Positions 30,794 to 39,800 of a stretch of DNA of 64,000 nucleotides are shown here, in pieces. A program made the position numbers and the translations under genes. The notes under the pieces are model-generated. The model was not told the origin of the DNA, did not search any database, and was given only the letters and a program-made list of their open reading frames with translations. The stretch comes from Comamonadaceae bacterium. Lineage in GTDB: Bacteria; Pseudomonadota; Gammaproteobacteria; Burkholderiales; Burkholderiaceae_C. Location: NCBI GenBank assembly GCA_013297875.1, contig JAAFIW010000012.1, forward strand, positions 1-64,000, in the 5' to 3' direction. Numbering within the stretch: position 1 is the first letter of the stretch; each line of letters opens with the position of its first letter.

Positions 30794-32020
30794 ATGACAC
30801 CCCATCGTTTTTCCATGCCGACACGTTCTTCTGCACACAGATTCTGGCAATTGCTTGCATTGTTCGTCGTCTGCGTCAGCTTGGCGTTGCCCGCCAGCCA
30901 GGCCGATGCCGCAACCCGCAAAGCCGCTGCAAAAAAGCAAACCACCTCTAAACTCGGCGCCAAACAAACAAGCGCCAAGCAGACGGGCAAAGTCGCTCGC
31001 AGCACGCCCGGCAAACCAGCTGTGCATGCCAAAATCCGCTCCAAAAATAATAGCGCCTTGAGCAGCAAGCACGGGCCAAGAGCCACAAAGTATGCTCGGG
31101 TTTCATCGCGCAAAGTGGTGGCGGTGCGCCATGTGGTGCCCGCCAAACCATCATTCGGACAGATTGCCGGTTTGCACGACACGCCGGACGAGTTGGAACT
31201 CAAATCCAGCGTGGCCCTGGTGATTGACCAGGACACCCGCGAGGTGCTGGTGCGCAAGAACGAATCAGCCATTTTGCCCATCGCATCACTGACCAAGCTG
31301 ATGACGGCTTTGTTGATCAGCGAGCACAAGTTGTCGATGGACGAGTTGATCACCATCACCGATGACGATGTAGACAACGAAAAAGGCAGCCGCTCGCGCC
31401 TGAAAGTGGGCACCACGCTGACCCGGGGCGAAATGCTGCACCTAGCCTTGATGTCCAGCGAAAACCGCGCAGCCCACGCGCTCGGCAGAACCCACCCCAA
31501 CGGCATGGCCGGTTTTGTGCGGGCGATGAATGCCCGCGCCCGGGAGCTGGGCATGGCCGACACCCGCTATGTCGAGCCCACCGGCCTGTCCAGCCGCAAC
31601 CAGTCCAGCGCACAAGACCTGGTGACACTGGTGGCGGCCGCCCACACCAACCCGGTGCTGCGCCAGCTGTCCACCTCGCTGGGCTACCAAATCGACGTCG
31701 GCGACAAAACCCTCCAATACATCAACACCAACCGCCTGGTGGGCAATCCCGAGTGGGATATTGGTCTGCAAAAAACCGGCTACATCGCCGAGGCCGGTCG
31801 CTGCCTGGTGATGCAGGCGCGCATCGCCGGGCGCAAGCTGATCATGGTGTTTCTGGACTCGAGCGGCAAGTTCAGCCGCTTGGGTGATGCCGAGCGGGTC
31901 AAGCGCTGGGTCGAGGCGACTGCGCCAGCGCGGGCACAAGGGCTGACACCCATGCCCGCACAGATACCGGCGCTGCCAGCGACCTCTCCCGATGTGGTGG
32001 TTCGGCGCGTCAGCGGTTAA
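30794..32020 (+). CDS. pbpG: D-alanyl-D-alanine endopeptidase (PBP7-like)
   Basis: 408 residues from ATG 30794 (MTPHRFSMPTRSSAHRFWQL); the frame upstream to 30725 overlaps the leuA terminator. A signal peptide (LLALFVVCVSLALPASQADA) is followed by a Lys/Ala-rich stretch and the S11 peptidase domain: SxxK in ASLTKLMTALLISEHK, SxN in MSSENRAAHAL, KTG in QKTGYIAEAG. It is periplasmic and would cut D-Ala cross-links in peptidoglycan. The low-complexity region at about residues 40-100 includes a degenerate copy of the interspersed repeat. It is convergent with the IclR gene, only 5 bp apart. Confidence 0.9.
   Translation: MTPHRFSMPTRSSAHRFWQLLALFVVCVSLALPASQADAATRKAAAKKQTTSKLGAKQTSAKQTGKVARSTPGKPAVHAKIRSKNNSALSSKHGPRATKYARVSSRKVVAVRHVVPAKPSFGQIAGLHDTPDELELKSSVALVIDQDTREVLVRKNESAILPIASLTKLMTALLISEHKLSMDELITITDDDVDNEKGSRSRLKVGTTLTRGEMLHLALMSSENRAAHALGRTHPNGMAGFVRAMNARARELGMADTRYVEPTGLSSRNQSSAQDLVTLVAAAHTNPVLRQLSTSLGYQIDVGDKTLQYINTNRLVGNPEWDIGLQKTGYIAEAGRCLVMQARIAGRKLIMVFLDSSGKFSRLGDAERVKRWVEATAPARAQGLTPMPAQIPALPATSPDVVVRRVSG
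31038..31084 (+). repeat. Interspersed repeat, copy 9 (degenerate, in pbpG)
   Basis: AATAATAGCGCCTTGAGCAG then GGGCCAAG, inside the low-complexity Lys/Ser linker of the PBP7-like gene. The match is weaker than for the other copies. Confidence 0.4.
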
Positions 32021-32025
32021 TCAAT

Positions 32026-32814
32026 CTATCGCGCAGCGCTGCGCTCCGCGCCCAGCGCCTGCGATATGCGTTGCGCTGTCGCCTGCAGCTTGGGTAGCCA
32101 GCCTTCATCCAGCCGGTCGGCAGGGGCGGAGATTGACAGGCCCGCCACCAGTTTCAGCTGGTCGTCGTAGATGCCGGCTGCCATGCAGCGCACACCCAAC
32201 TCCAACTCTTCATTGTCCCGCGCCACGCCCAGCTGTCTGGCCGTGGCCAGTTCACGTTCCAGCTTGGGCAGCGCCGTGATGCTGTTGTGCGTGTTGCCTG
32301 CAAGCCCCGTGCGGGTGGCATAGACGCGCAGGCGCTGCACGTCGTCGGCGGCCAGAAACAGCTTGCCGGTAGAAGTCAAGTGCAGCGGCGCCCGCCCACC
32401 GATGGCGCGTACCACCTGCATACCCGAGCGCTCGCTGTAGGCGCGTTCGATGTAGATGATTTCATCGCCCTGGCGCACACTGAGGTTGACGGTTTGCTGG
32501 GTCAGCTTGTGCAGCTCGCGCATCATCGGCAGCGCTGCGTCACGCACGCTCAAGCGACCCTTGACCAGGTTGCCCAGCTCCAGCAGGCGCATGCCCAAGC
32601 GGTAGTTGCCAGCGTCTGGCCGCTCCACGAAGCGGCCAATCACCAGGTCATTCAGAATTCTGTGCGCAGTGGAGGCATGGAGCCCGGTTTTTTCGCTGAT
32701 TTCGCGCAGCGAGACCACATCTTCGCGGTCTGCCATCACGTCGATCAGCGCAAACATGCGCTCCAGCACCTGAATGGCTGGTACGGTGGGCACGGCGCGC
32801 TCACTCTTTTTCAT
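32026..32814 (-). CDS. IclR family transcriptional regulator
   Basis: 262 residues from ATG 32814 ([20 protein letters not shown]), chosen because ATGA at 32811-32814 overlaps the bpt stop; a start 11 codons earlier is possible. An N-terminal winged HTH ([20 protein letters not shown]) is followed by the IclR effector domain ([36 protein letters not shown]). The effector and targets are unknown. Coupling to bpt suggests co-expression rather than shared function. Confidence 0.92.
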   Translation of the reverse strand: MKKSERAVPTVPAIQVLERMFALIDVMADREDVVSLREISEKTGLHASTAHRILNDLVIGRFVERPDAGNYRLGMRLLELGNLVKGRLSVRDAALPMMRELHKLTQQTVNLSVRQGDEIIYIERAYSERSGMQVVRAIGGRAPLHLTSTGKLFLAADDVQRLRVYATRTGLAGNTHNSITALPKLERELATARQLGVARDNEELELGVRCMAAGIYDDQLKLVAGLSISAPADRLDEGWLPKLQATAQRISQALGAERSAAR

Positions 32815-33566
32815 GTCGGTTCGGGTTGGTGTTGCCGGCGTTGCCATTGCCCGTCGATCAACTGCTCGTGGGGTGCAAAGCGCGCCTTGTATTTCATCTT
32901 GTCGCTCTGGGCGATCCAGTAGCCCAGGTACACATAGGGCAGATTCATTTGCTGGGCTTGTTCAATCTGCCAGAGCACGCTGTAGGTGCCATAGCTGGTG
33001 GCGGGTTCGGGTTCGTAAAAGGTGTAGACAGCTGATAAGCCGTCGGCCAGCACATCCAGAATCGACACCATGCGAATCGGCCCGGCCGAGCCATCTTCAG
33101 ACGGTTCGCGAAACTCCACCATGCGTGAGTTCACCCGGCTTTGCAGCAAAAACTGGGTGTACTGGTCAATGCTGTCGTGATCCATGCCGCCGCCTGCGTG
33201 GCGGCCATTCTGGTAGCGCAAATACAGCTGGTAGTGCTCGGGCACAAAGCACAGCTTGAGCACACGGGTTTGCAGATGCTGGTGCCGACCGGTGGCACGG
33301 CGCTGGCTGCGGTCGGGCTTGAACTCGCGGCACAGCACACGCAAGGGAATGCAGGCGCTGCAGCCATCGCAATAGGGCCGGTAGGTAAACATGCCACTGC
33401 GCCTGAAACCACTGGTCACCAGTTCGGAGTAGGCGTCGCTGTGAATCAGGTGGCTGGGCGTGGCCACTTGCGAACGGGCCACATGCCCGGGCAGGTAGCT
33501 GCAGGGGTAGGGCGCGGTTGCGTAGAACTGCAGAGCCTGAAACGGTAGGTCTTTGAGATGCGTCAC
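32811..33566 (-). CDS. bpt: Aspartate/glutamate leucyltransferase (bacterial ATE)
   Basis: 251 residues. Bacterial R-transferase-like protein that adds leucine to N-terminal Asp/Glu of substrates, part of the N-degron pathway. Signatures: [20 protein letters not shown], then [20 protein letters not shown] with the Cys cluster, [15 protein letters not shown] and [20 protein letters not shown]. It lies downstream of aat, the other N-degron transferase, on the same strand, and overlaps the iclR start. Confidence 0.95.
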   Translation of the reverse strand: MTHLKDLPFQALQFYATAPYPCSYLPGHVARSQVATPSHLIHSDAYSELVTSGFRRSGMFTYRPYCDGCSACIPLRVLCREFKPDRSQRRATGRHQHLQTRVLKLCFVPEHYQLYLRYQNGRHAGGGMDHDSIDQYTQFLLQSRVNSRMVEFREPSEDGSAGPIRMVSILDVLADGLSAVYTFYEPEPATSYGTYSVLWQIEQAQQMNLPYVYLGYWIAQSDKMKYKARFAPHEQLIDGQWQRRQHQPEPT

Positions 33567-33596
33567 GCGGCGACCGGTCGGTAAAAAGGCAGTTAG

Positions 33597-33635
33597 GGAA
33601 CCTCTGATTTCCGAGGGAGGTTAATCAGAGCTTCC
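33597..33635 (-). terminator. Hairpin between aat and bpt
   Basis: Inverted repeat CTCTGATT (33602-33609) and AATCAGAG (33623-33630), extended by GGAA/TTCC outside. The minus strand has a T-run a short way beyond the stem (CCTTTTTACC). It may be a weak terminator or processing site for the aat transcript. Confidence 0.4.
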
Positions 33636-34376
33636 TTGGCGGTTAAAAATCAAATTCCAGTATACGGGGTCGAATTTCCACGGAGGTACCTCGCACCCGA
33701 TGGCGCGGTGCACCGTGGTCAGGAATTGAACCCGTGAAATTTCCTGCGCGCCCAGGCTGGCCAGGTGGCGGGTGTTCTGCTGGCAGTCGATCTGCGGCAC
33801 CTCGTGGTGCCGGCAAAAAGCCACCAACGCAGCCAGCGCAATTTTTGAGGCATCGGGCACACGGGTGAACATCGACTCGCCAAACACCGCAGCACCGATC
33901 GCCACGCAGTACAAGCCGCCCGCCAGCTCGCCGTTCACCCAGGTTTCAACGCTGTGGGCACAACCTGCGGCGTGCAGGGCCTGGTAGGCATCGACCATGG
34001 GTGCCACGATCCAGGTGCCGTTTTGGCTTGGCCGTGGGCTGCTCGAACAGGCCTGAATCACCTGGTCAAACGCGCTGTCAAACCGGATTTCACAGCCAGG
34101 AGCAGCACAAAAAGCGGTCAAGGTCTTGCGCAACGACTTGTGCAGCCGGAAATGCGCTGGTGTGAGCACCATGCGCGGGTCGGGGCTCCACCACAAAATG
34201 GGCTGACCGTCACTAAACCACGGGAAGATACCGGCAGCGTAAGCACGCGTCAGCGTGTCAACGTCCAGCGCCCCACCGGCTGCCAGCAACCCGGGTGCCG
34301 GGTCGCTCTGCGCCCACGCCGTTTGAACGGCAGGAAACGCCTGGCCCGGCTGCAGCCACGGTAGCTTGTGGGTCAC
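33621..34376 (-). CDS. aat: Leucyl/phenylalanyl-tRNA-protein transferase
   Basis: 251 residues, cytoplasmic. It transfers Leu or Phe to N-terminal Lys/Arg (N-end rule). Signatures GLLAAGGALDVDTLTRAYAA, GIFPWFSDGQPILWWSPDPR, SVETWVNGELAGGLYCVAIG, AVFGESMFTR. It starts 7 bp after the S33 hydrolase stop on the same strand, so it may be transcribed from the assembly-line operon as well as from its own promoter. Confidence 0.96.
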   Translation of the reverse strand: MTHKLPWLQPGQAFPAVQTAWAQSDPAPGLLAAGGALDVDTLTRAYAAGIFPWFSDGQPILWWSPDPRMVLTPAHFRLHKSLRKTLTAFCAAPGCEIRFDSAFDQVIQACSSSPRPSQNGTWIVAPMVDAYQALHAAGCAHSVETWVNGELAGGLYCVAIGAAVFGESMFTRVPDASKIALAALVAFCRHHEVPQIDCQQNTRHLASLGAQEISRVQFLTTVHRAIGCEVPPWKFDPVYWNLIFNRQGSSD

Positions 34377-34383
34377 TAGGCGC

Positions 34384-35838
34384 TCAAGGTTTCCACAGTT
34401 TGAAACTGGCCGCCGGGCTGACGGGCACGCAACTGGGTACAGCGGTTGCGGTGGGTGTCAGGAAAAACTGCGCCGTGAGTTGGCGGGCGCATTCGTCTGA
34501 TTCAAACACCGCATGGCCCACGCCGCGAAAGCTCACCAGCTGAGCCTTGGGCAAGCTGGCGGCAATCTTTTGTGCCAGGTGGCTGGGGGCTGCCATGTCG
34601 TAGTCACCGGTGAGCAGAAGCACCGGCAGGTTGGACTTGACGGGCTGGTTGAGTGCACCGTCGGCTTTGCCTGCATTCCAGATCGGGCAGGCCACGGTGT
34701 AGGGCTCCATCAAGCGGTCTGGCACGACAAACGGCCAGGCCACTTGCGCTGCTTTGCGTAATTGGGCCACATCAATGAAGGGCATGACCTCGCGGCAGGT
34801 GACGGATAGGTTCAGCCCCAAGGCGGTGGACGATGGCAGCTGCCAGAAGCCCGGTGGCATGTAGATCGCGCCCGTGACGGTGCTGCTGGCGGGCAAGCTG
34901 CCGTTGACCACGTCAAACAAATAGCTGTAGCTGGACAGCGCCACGGGCGCACCCTTGCCGGAGCCGCCCGTCATGTTGGCAATGTCTTGTAGGGCCGCAG
35001 GCGTGAGGGGTGCAGAACCTGGCTTGCCTTGCGGATCCACCCAGGTGGCGGGCAGGGGCTTTCTTAGCAGTGCCTGGGCCACGCTTAAAAATCGGTTGCG
35101 AATGCCGGGTGCCTGGGCATTGCAGGCGGGGGCCGACTGGCAATCCGCAAAAATCTGGTTCCAGGCAGCCACCACGCCCAGCACCGTGTCGGTGTCCAAC
35201 ATGCTGGCGCGCGATAGCGTGGGCGAGTTGAGCACCACCGCGCCAATGGCGGCTTCGTCGCGTCGCATGATTTCTTGCGCCAGCACGGTGCCGTAAGACG
35301 TGGCCAACAGATTCCAGCGGCTGATGCCCAGGTGCTTGCGCAGCGCAATGACGTCTTGTGCGCTTTGAGCCGTGTCGAACCAGGCGGTGTCGTAGCCGGC
35401 CTGCTTCAACGGTTGCAGGCAGGCTGCGACATCGGCTGGCTTGATGTCGTTGTGCAGCAAAGCAGGTGCAGGAATGGCGGGGCACAGCAGGCTGGGCGTT
35501 GAAAAGCCGGTGCCGCGCTGGTCAATAAAAATCAGATCGTGCTTGTCCAGCAAGCCCAGGTACAAAAAGCCCGCGCTCAGCAGGCTTTGGGAGCCCGCTG
35601 ACCCAGGACCACCGCTCAAGATGACGATGGGATCGGCGTTGGGCGTGGCCTGCTTTGCCGCCACGCGCACATAAAAGAAGCCAACTTTGGCGGCTTGCTT
35701 GGCATCCCGGTGATTGGCCGGAACCGATACCGTGCTGCACTGCACCGGGATCGGTACGGGAAATGGGCAGGTATCAGCCCACGCCGGGCTCGCACTTGCG
35801 CAAGCCGCCAATAAGCATCCATACAAGAAGCGCTTCAT
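34384..35838 (-). CDS. Exported S33-type alpha/beta hydrolase
   Basis: 484 residues with signal peptide [20 protein letters not shown]. Alpha/beta-hydrolase of the tripeptidyl/prolyl aminopeptidase (S33) type: oxyanion segment IVILSGGPGSAGSQS, IDQRGTGFSTP, nucleophile in ATSYGTVLAQE, Asp in LLLTGDYDMAAP, His in RGVGHAVFESDEC. The start overlaps the type II thioesterase stop by 4 bp (35835-35838), so it is translationally coupled to the assembly line. An exported hydrolase at this place could trim a side chain of the secreted product or serve self-protection; this is inference from position and export signal. Confidence 0.85.
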   Translation of the reverse strand: MKRFLYGCLLAACASASPAWADTCPFPVPIPVQCSTVSVPANHRDAKQAAKVGFFYVRVAAKQATPNADPIVILSGGPGSAGSQSLLSAGFLYLGLLDKHDLIFIDQRGTGFSTPSLLCPAIPAPALLHNDIKPADVAACLQPLKQAGYDTAWFDTAQSAQDVIALRKHLGISRWNLLATSYGTVLAQEIMRRDEAAIGAVVLNSPTLSRASMLDTDTVLGVVAAWNQIFADCQSAPACNAQAPGIRNRFLSVAQALLRKPLPATWVDPQGKPGSAPLTPAALQDIANMTGGSGKGAPVALSSYSYLFDVVNGSLPASSTVTGAIYMPPGFWQLPSSTALGLNLSVTCREVMPFIDVAQLRKAAQVAWPFVVPDRLMEPYTVACPIWNAGKADGALNQPVKSNLPVLLLTGDYDMAAPSHLAQKIAASLPKAQLVSFRGVGHAVFESDECARQLTAQFFLTPTATAVPSCVPVSPAASFKLWKP

Positions 35839-36647
35839 GTTGTGTTCCTAAACCACAGATCAACAAAGGGTTGTTTGAAGTTTGCGTGCACCAGCACCGT
35901 ATCCAAAACGGCCTGGGCGTGTTGCACCAAGTAAAAGTGAGCACCCGAAAACACCTGCACATCGCAGCGGCTGCTGGTGCAGGCCTGCCATTGGGCCAGC
36001 GTATCGGCCGGCACATGCGGATCGCTGTCGCCACCCAGCACCAGCAAGGGGCAATTCAGCGGCGCATGCCCCCGGGGGGTGTAGCCGGTGACGATGCTGA
36101 AATCGGCCTTGAGCAGTGGCAGATAAAACGCCAGCAGTGCCTGTTCGGCCAGGATGGTGGCGGGAATCGCGTCATAGCGGCGAGCCACTTCTGCGACGAA
36201 CGATGGCGAATCGGGGTCGACGAGATCGTTGTAATTTCGCGGGTTCTGCGGGCTGCCGTGCCCCGAGACGGCCAGTAAGGCGGGCGCGGTGTAGCCATCG
36301 CCATGCATCCGCTGGGCCAGTTCGTAGGCAATCAACGCGCCCATGCTGTGGCCAAACAGCACCAGGGGCAAGGGCTGCAACGCAGTCAGGGCCGCATCGA
36401 GGCCTTCGACCACGGCATCTACCTCGCGCAACGCAGGCTCCGAAAAACGGCTTTCCCGCCCGGGCAATTGCGCCACAACCCATTCAACGCCATCGGGCAC
36501 CCAATCGCCCCACGGCCTGAAAGCCGATGGAGAGCCGCCTGCATGTGGAATGCACAGCAGCCTCAGCCGCGCCGTGCCCTTGCAAGGCGGCCCGACCAAC
36601 CATTTGCTGGTATCTGTAGCGCTCCAGCGCACCGGCTGTGCGTTCAT
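35835..36647 (-). CDS. Type II thioesterase
   Basis: 270 residues from ATG 36647 ([20 protein letters not shown]), which overlaps the MbtH stop by ATGA; the longer frame to 36728 is an artefact. GrsT/RifR-type editing thioesterase: [20 protein letters not shown], nucleophile in [15 protein letters not shown], Asp in [11 protein letters not shown], His in [11 protein letters not shown]. It removes misprimed acyl groups from carrier proteins of the neighbouring NRPS/PKS. Confidence 0.94.
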   Translation of the reverse strand: MNAQPVRWSATDTSKWLVGPPCKGTARLRLLCIPHAGGSPSAFRPWGDWVPDGVEWVVAQLPGRESRFSEPALREVDAVVEGLDAALTALQPLPLVLFGHSMGALIAYELAQRMHGDGYTAPALLAVSGHGSPQNPRNYNDLVDPDSPSFVAEVARRYDAIPATILAEQALLAFYLPLLKADFSIVTGYTPRGHAPLNCPLLVLGGDSDPHVPADTLAQWQACTSSRCDVQVFSGAHFYLVQHAQAVLDTVLVHANFKQPFVDLWFRNTT

Positions 36648-36865
36648 GGGTTGCTGCTGGCGTCCATCAGCTTGCGCAGGCTCAACGGCCGCATATCGGT
36701 CCACACCTCTTCGATGTAGCGCAGGCACTCCGCCTTTGGCCCGGCCTTGCCCGCAGCCCGCCAGCCCGCGGGAATTTCCCGGTCTGTGGGCCAGATCGAG
36801 TATTGCTCTTCATGGTTGAGTACCACCTGAAAAACAGTGGTGGTGTCATCGTCGTCCCAGCTCAT
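36644..36865 (-). CDS. MbtH-like protein
   Basis: 73 residues with the full family pattern: [30 protein letters not shown] and [15 protein letters not shown]. MbtH-like proteins bind NRPS adenylation domains and are often needed for their folding or activity. It lies 22 bp after the large NRPS gene and overlaps the thioesterase start. Confidence 0.97.
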   Translation of the reverse strand: MSWDDDDTTTVFQVVLNHEEQYSIWPTDREIPAGWRAAGKAGPKAECLRYIEEVWTDMRPLSLRKLMDASSNP

Positions 36866-36887
36866 AGGTTTTGCTCCTTTTCATTCA

Positions 36888-39800
36888 TCAACGGGTTTTC
36901 AGCAGCATGGTCAGCAAGCTGGCCAGATTGTCCAACTGCGGCATCTGCATCATGGTTTGGTGGTTACCAGCAACCTCATGCACCTGGGTGGGCCCGTAGG
37001 CCAGCCAGCCGCATGAGGGGTCATGCGCAGCCACTTGCGCCAACTGCGGCGACAGGGCCTGGGCTGCACGCAAGAAATGCAGATCGGTTTTGTGCGGGCG
37101 GGGCTGGTGCTCGCGGGCCAGCCGCCCGGAGACCGCCGTGAGTGTCAGCAGGCGGCGGATCACATCTGGCCCTGCGCCTTCGGGCAGCAGCCCTGCGCGG
37201 GTGGCGCGCTGGGCTACCAGATCAATCTGCGCGTCTTCCGGCAAAAGGGCCAGCTCACCTTCCGCGACCTGCAGGCCTGCCTGTTGTGCCAGATACGCCA
37301 GGTAGGCGTGCTGCGCCAGGTAGCGCTCGTCTACACGCGGCACGTGCTCGGGTGCGGTGGCGTCAAGCACGGCCAGCAGGCCCACAGTGCAGCCGGCGCT
37401 TTCGAGCTGCACCGCCATTTCCTGCGCAATGTGCCCACCAAACGACCAGCCCACCAGGTGGTAAGGCCCGTGGCTTTGCTGCGTACGCAGGGCCGCCACG
37501 TAGCATGCGGCCATCTCCTGCACACTGTGCATTGCGGTCTCGTCGGCTTCCAGTCCGCGGGCTTGGATGCCGTACACCGGGTGCTGTGCGGGCAGGTGCC
37601 GGGCCAGTTCCAGGTAGCACAAGGCACCGCCGCCGCCCGGGTGCACGCAGAACACAGCCTCGCGCTGGCCGGTGGCGCGCAGGGCCACCAACGGGGTGTA
37701 GCCCTGTGCAGGGCGCTGGTCTCGCAGCCGCTGGGCCAGCGCGCTCACGGTGCCCTGTTCGAGCAACATACTCAAGGGCAGGGCGGTGCCAAATTGCTGG
37801 CGAACGCGGGCCATCAGCTGCACCGCCAGCAGCGAATGGCCGCCCAGGGTGAAAAAGTTGTCGTGGATGCCAATGGGCGAGGTGCCCAGCATGTCTTCCC
37901 ACAGCGCGATCAAGGCCAGCTCGGTGCGGTCCGACGCCTGCTGCGCCGCCTGAAGTGGTTGGGGCTTGGGTGGTGCGGGCAGCGCTTGGCGATCCAGCTT
38001 GCCCGAGGCCGAGCGTGGCATTGCATCCACAAACACATAGTCGGCCGGGTGCATGGCCTGCGGCAGCGCATCGGCCAGAAAGCCCGGCAGGCTTTTGCGC
38101 AGTTCGTCTTCCTGCAGTTTTTGCAATGGGTTGTTGGCCAACGCACCGCAGGGTCGCATCGCATGGGCTTGCCAGGCGGGGCACAAGGCCGGTGTATCGC
38201 GTTCGAACAAGGCGTCGCAGGTATCGGCCTGGCCGCTGGCGGCAGGCGCAAACCGCACCGTGTGGCCCAACGATGCAGCCATCAGGCGGACCTGCGCCAG
38301 CGTGAACCGCGCCGCAGCAGGTGCCGTGGGCACCAGGCCCAGGCTTGCAGCCAGGCTGTGGGCCGCGGCCACGCGTGAATTGGGCAGCCCCAGGCATGCG
38401 GCGTTGGGCGCGTTGCAAGTCTGCAACCAGGTTTGAAGGTCTGCCAGACCGTGCTGTTCGTACACCAGGCTAACCAGGCCCTGGGGCACCGTGGCGGGCT
38501 CGCCAAAAAACAGCGTCACGTCGTAGCGGAACTGGGTCAACTCGTTGTCGGTGTCTTCGTCTTTGAGCCAGATCGTCACGCCCGTTAAACCAGGCAACTG
38601 AACCTGCGTGAAATACGCCGGATCCAGCGTGAGCTCTTCTTCGGCGCGCATCGCCGCGCGGGTCAGTGCTTGGATCTGGGCCGGGTTGCTGCTGCCGTGG
38701 CGCGTCTGCGCCACCGCCGCATGAAACGAGGGCAACCACTGCCGCCCCCGCACATCGCCCACAAAGGCGCGGCCGCCAGCCACCAGCGTCTGCGCCACGC
38801 CCAGCAGCACCTGGTCCAGGTAAGCCAGGCCGGGGAAGTACTGCACCACCGAGTTCAGCACCACGGTGTCAAACCTCTGATCGGCCGAAACACCAGCAGC
38901 CAAAGCCGCAGCCGCCTCACCCACATCCAGGCTGACCTGGGGCAGGTTCACTGCGGCCACTTGCCGGGCCAGGTTGGCGATGGTGGTGGCTGAGAAATCG
39001 GTACCCCGGTAATGCCTGCAGCCAGGGGCCAGCGGTAGCAGCAACAAGCCGTTGCCACAGCCAATTTCCCATACGTTGCGGGGTGCCAGGGCCTGGATGC
39101 GCTGCACCGTGGCATCGCGCCAGGCCGCCATGTGCGCGGGCTCCATGGGCAAGCCGGTGTAACTGCTGTTCCAGCCCGACAGGGCCAGGCCGTCGTCGCT
39201 GGCGTTACCGTCAATACTGGCTTCATACAAATCGCGCCAGGCCTGCACACGCTGCTGGTAGGCCCGGGCTTCTGTCTCGGCGGGCTGGGTGCCCGAAAAA
39301 TCGGTCACCACCCAGGCCAGCAGGCGCTGTCGCCCGGGTTGGTCTGCAGATGCCTGTGCGACAGGAAACAGGCGTTGGTAAAACGGTGTGGTGCGGTATG
39401 GAACAGCATCACCGGCCCACGAGCTGCGGCTGTGCGGTGATGCAAAGGTCCATGCCTGCGCTGGCTCGCCCACGCGGCGTATCTGCCCTTGCATCAAAAA
39501 GTCGGGGTTCACGCCGTTGCGGGCCAGGCGACGGGTGATGCGCGCCGTGACCACATCGCCTGCACGCAAGTTCAGGCCCAAGCCAAACGCCGGTAAATAC
39601 ACCGGCAGCCAGCAGCAGGTCACATCCAGGGTATCCAGGCATTGGGTTGGACTGGCCTCCAGCTGCAGCCACACCAGCAGACCGGCACAAAAGGCATCGC
39701 GTGTGATGGTCAATGCAATGTCGTGCTCGCTCTCTATGGCCACCATGCCGGTGTGGTCCAGGTCTTCAAACAGGTCGCTGTTTGACATCAGGTCAGCCGA

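Noticed and set aside
37023-38378. 451-residue and other long plus-strand frames within the assembly-line genes
   Set aside because: All are antisense or frame-shifted shadows of the NRPS/PKS genes; they lack start signals and domains.
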